Origin: Plazaster borealis
Taxonomy: Eukaryota; Echinodermata; Asteroidea; Forcipulatida; Labidiasteridae
Length of the DNA: 64,000 nucleotides
Direction of reading: 5' to 3'
Assembly (NCBI GenBank): GCA_021014325.1
Contig: CM037474.1
Location: forward strand, 19,710,488-19,774,487
The stretch's first letter is position 1. Every line of letters begins with the position of its first letter. The notes below the pieces were generated by a model. The model was given only the letters and a program-made list of their open reading frames with translations. It did not search any database and was not told the DNA's origin. A program made the translations under genes and the position numbers. Positions 62,613-64,000 of this stretch are shown piece after piece.

Positions 62613-63330
62613 GGCTGCACGTTTACCATCCGGTCATAGTTATGCTATCCTTTCCTCGTTTGCAATCAAAACAATTTAATTTCATTCAAGTGTACTTTGC
62701 TTGCTGAGAAGCGGTAGTAAGAGAACACCCAGCTTAAAGTTTGTGTTACGGACGACAGACGACGACTCTCTGTTGCTATTTTGATGAGAGTAGAGGGCGC
62801 TGTTCAGAAAAAACACACACCCCCAGAAATAACAATAAATGATTGGTTTAAAGTTACACGTCGGTGATAATAATAGGCTTTCGATTTTTTTTTTAAACAA
62901 AAGTCATTATGAAAATACGAAAGCGTTAGTTTTCAAATCAAATTGTATTCCGAATAGAACAAGAAGGGTTGCAAATCAGAAAGTTCTACGGCCATGAGCC
63001 GACTATTTACTTATTACATGCTGATGAAATTTAATGCATTGACCTCATATTATCATTTAAATCTCATTCAATAATAATTATGTATAAATGATCTATGAAA
63101 CAACACCGGGGGCCTATACGGTTATAAGGCTGTACACCATTGTGAAGCTATATCAACTTTGAGTTATCATCACTTTTGTCACATTTGCCGGAGATACACA
63201 AGGAAATGGTAGTATTAATGCGGAGGAATGATAACACACACATTCCATTCCGATATATAACTGCTACTTTCTGTTGGGAGCAACATAATCTTCGTGGACA
63301 TGACTAGCAGTGTCGGTTACAGACGGTCAC
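62613..63330 (-). promoter_or_regulatory. Presumed 5' flank/promoter region of the dynein gene
   Basis: Assigned only because it lies upstream of the inferred first ATG. I see no clear TATA box at a useful distance and no good palindromic RFX X-box (GTTGCC-N-GGCAAC type), which many ciliary genes carry. No element is claimed. Reading frames here are short and unremarkable. Confidence 0.25.
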
Positions 63331-63491
63331 CAGCGTGTCACATGTTGCAACTAGTTGTTGTGATGGCGGAGGCAAGTACATTGTTTTCACATGTTTGATA
63401 GTTTTTCGTTTACTATATAGGTTAATCCACGGAGGACGATCATTCGTAAAATTTGTACTGGGGGTTAGGACCTGCCCACCCCCAACAGCCC

Positions 63492-63537
63492 CTGCCGTTG
63501 AAGGCCCCTTGTCAACGGCTCCGACTTCTTACTACAA
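63492..63537 (+). other. Possible exon of a divergent gene
   Basis: A short open segment (AVEGPLSTAPTSYYK) sits between a CCCCCAACAG acceptor-like site and a TACAAA|GTAAGC donor. About 120 bases upstream is an ATGGCGGAG with good start context followed by a possible GC-type donor. No homologue is recognised and the phases do not obviously join, so this is only a candidate. Confidence 0.2.
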
Positions 63538-63785
63538 AGTAAGCCATCAGGGAGGAGACCGTACTGAGAGGGGCAGTCTTACTAAACTTTACCCTTGATA
63601 ATACTTTGGCAATTTGTGAACTCATGAAACTTTGGAAGAAATGTTTCATTTTATAGGGCCCGCTCGACGAGGTGCCTACCCTATGCATTGTGGTCACAGA
63701 CAAAATATTTATGTTTTACCTTTATAACACCGATGTGCGATAAGCAATAGGAGGTAGAATTAGAACGTTGTGCTCTCCAAGTTAA

Positions 63786-64000
63786 AGGCACTGTACACGT
63801 TTGGTAATTACCGTACTCAATACATAATTATATTAGCATAAAAACTGACTTGGTAACGAGCAACAGAGAGCTGTTGATAGTATAACACATTGTGAGAAAC
63901 GACTCCCTCTGAAGTAACGTAGTTTTTGAGAAAGAGGTAATTTCTCACTAAAATAATAAAAGACTTCTTGCAAGAAGCCTTTTATTCCTATCTGAAAGCA
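63786..64000. mobile_element. TTAA-flanked MITE, cut by window end
   Basis: TTAA at 63,782-63,785, then AGGCACTGTACACGTTTGGT, and GACTTCTTGCAAGAAGCC at the centre. Right half lies beyond the window. Confidence 0.85.

Noticed and set aside
61384..61710. 108-codon + strand frame
   Set aside because: No motif, AT-rich intronic setting, no paralogue or splice context.
62038..62565. 175-codon minus-strand frame near the 5' end
   Set aside because: No domain, no splice-phase fit with exon 1 or 2, and composition of intronic sequence.

Overview
This is a window of animal nuclear DNA. It has short coding exons with GT-AG splice sites, large introns, a non-LTR retrotransposon, tRNA-derived SINEs, many short inverted-repeat elements and an interstitial telomeric (CCCTAA)n tract. 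The repeat style suggests a marine deuterostome, most likely an echinoderm and perhaps a sea star. That is an inference from repeat types and was not tested.

One gene dominates. On the minus strand, 35 exons can be joined without a frame break from about 62,612 (ATG) to 3,033, where the gene runs off the left edge. The 5,981 coding bases give about 1,993 residues of an axonemal inner-arm dynein heavy chain of the DNAH3/DNAH7/DNAH12 group. DNAH3 fits best in the AAA2 region. In order they encode a Ser/Pro/Arg-rich N-terminus, the tail, the linker, AAA1 with intact Walker A and B, and AAA2. AAA3-AAA6, the microtubule-binding stalk and the C-terminus lie outside the window. A speculative divergent exon is near 63.5 kb.

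The introns are full of mobile DNA. Positions 1-2,620 hold the 3' part of a LINE on the + strand with an uninterrupted reverse transcriptase frame; remnants of other LINE 3' ends lie near 5.0, 9.0, 33 and 51 kb. Four tRNA-headed SINE types recur: type A (GGGCTNGATAGCTC head), type B (GTGGCCGAGCGGTC head, ATT tail), type C (GGTGGTCTAGTGGTAAGAC head, conserved GTACTGAGTATACAGTGC tail) and type D (GGTTGGCTYAGTGG head). At 9.73-10.56 kb three elements are nested inside one another.

The most notable signal is a set of about nine 320-380 bp elements flanked by TTAA. They have different terminal repeats but share an internal core and a central palindrome whose sequence differs between copies. A paralogous empty site inside the window supports TTAA target duplication. 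Other observations are a displaced copy of the exon-26 5' splice-site region, head-to-head SINE foldbacks, telomeric repeats between inverted arms, and a GC-rich minisatellite open in all reading frames.
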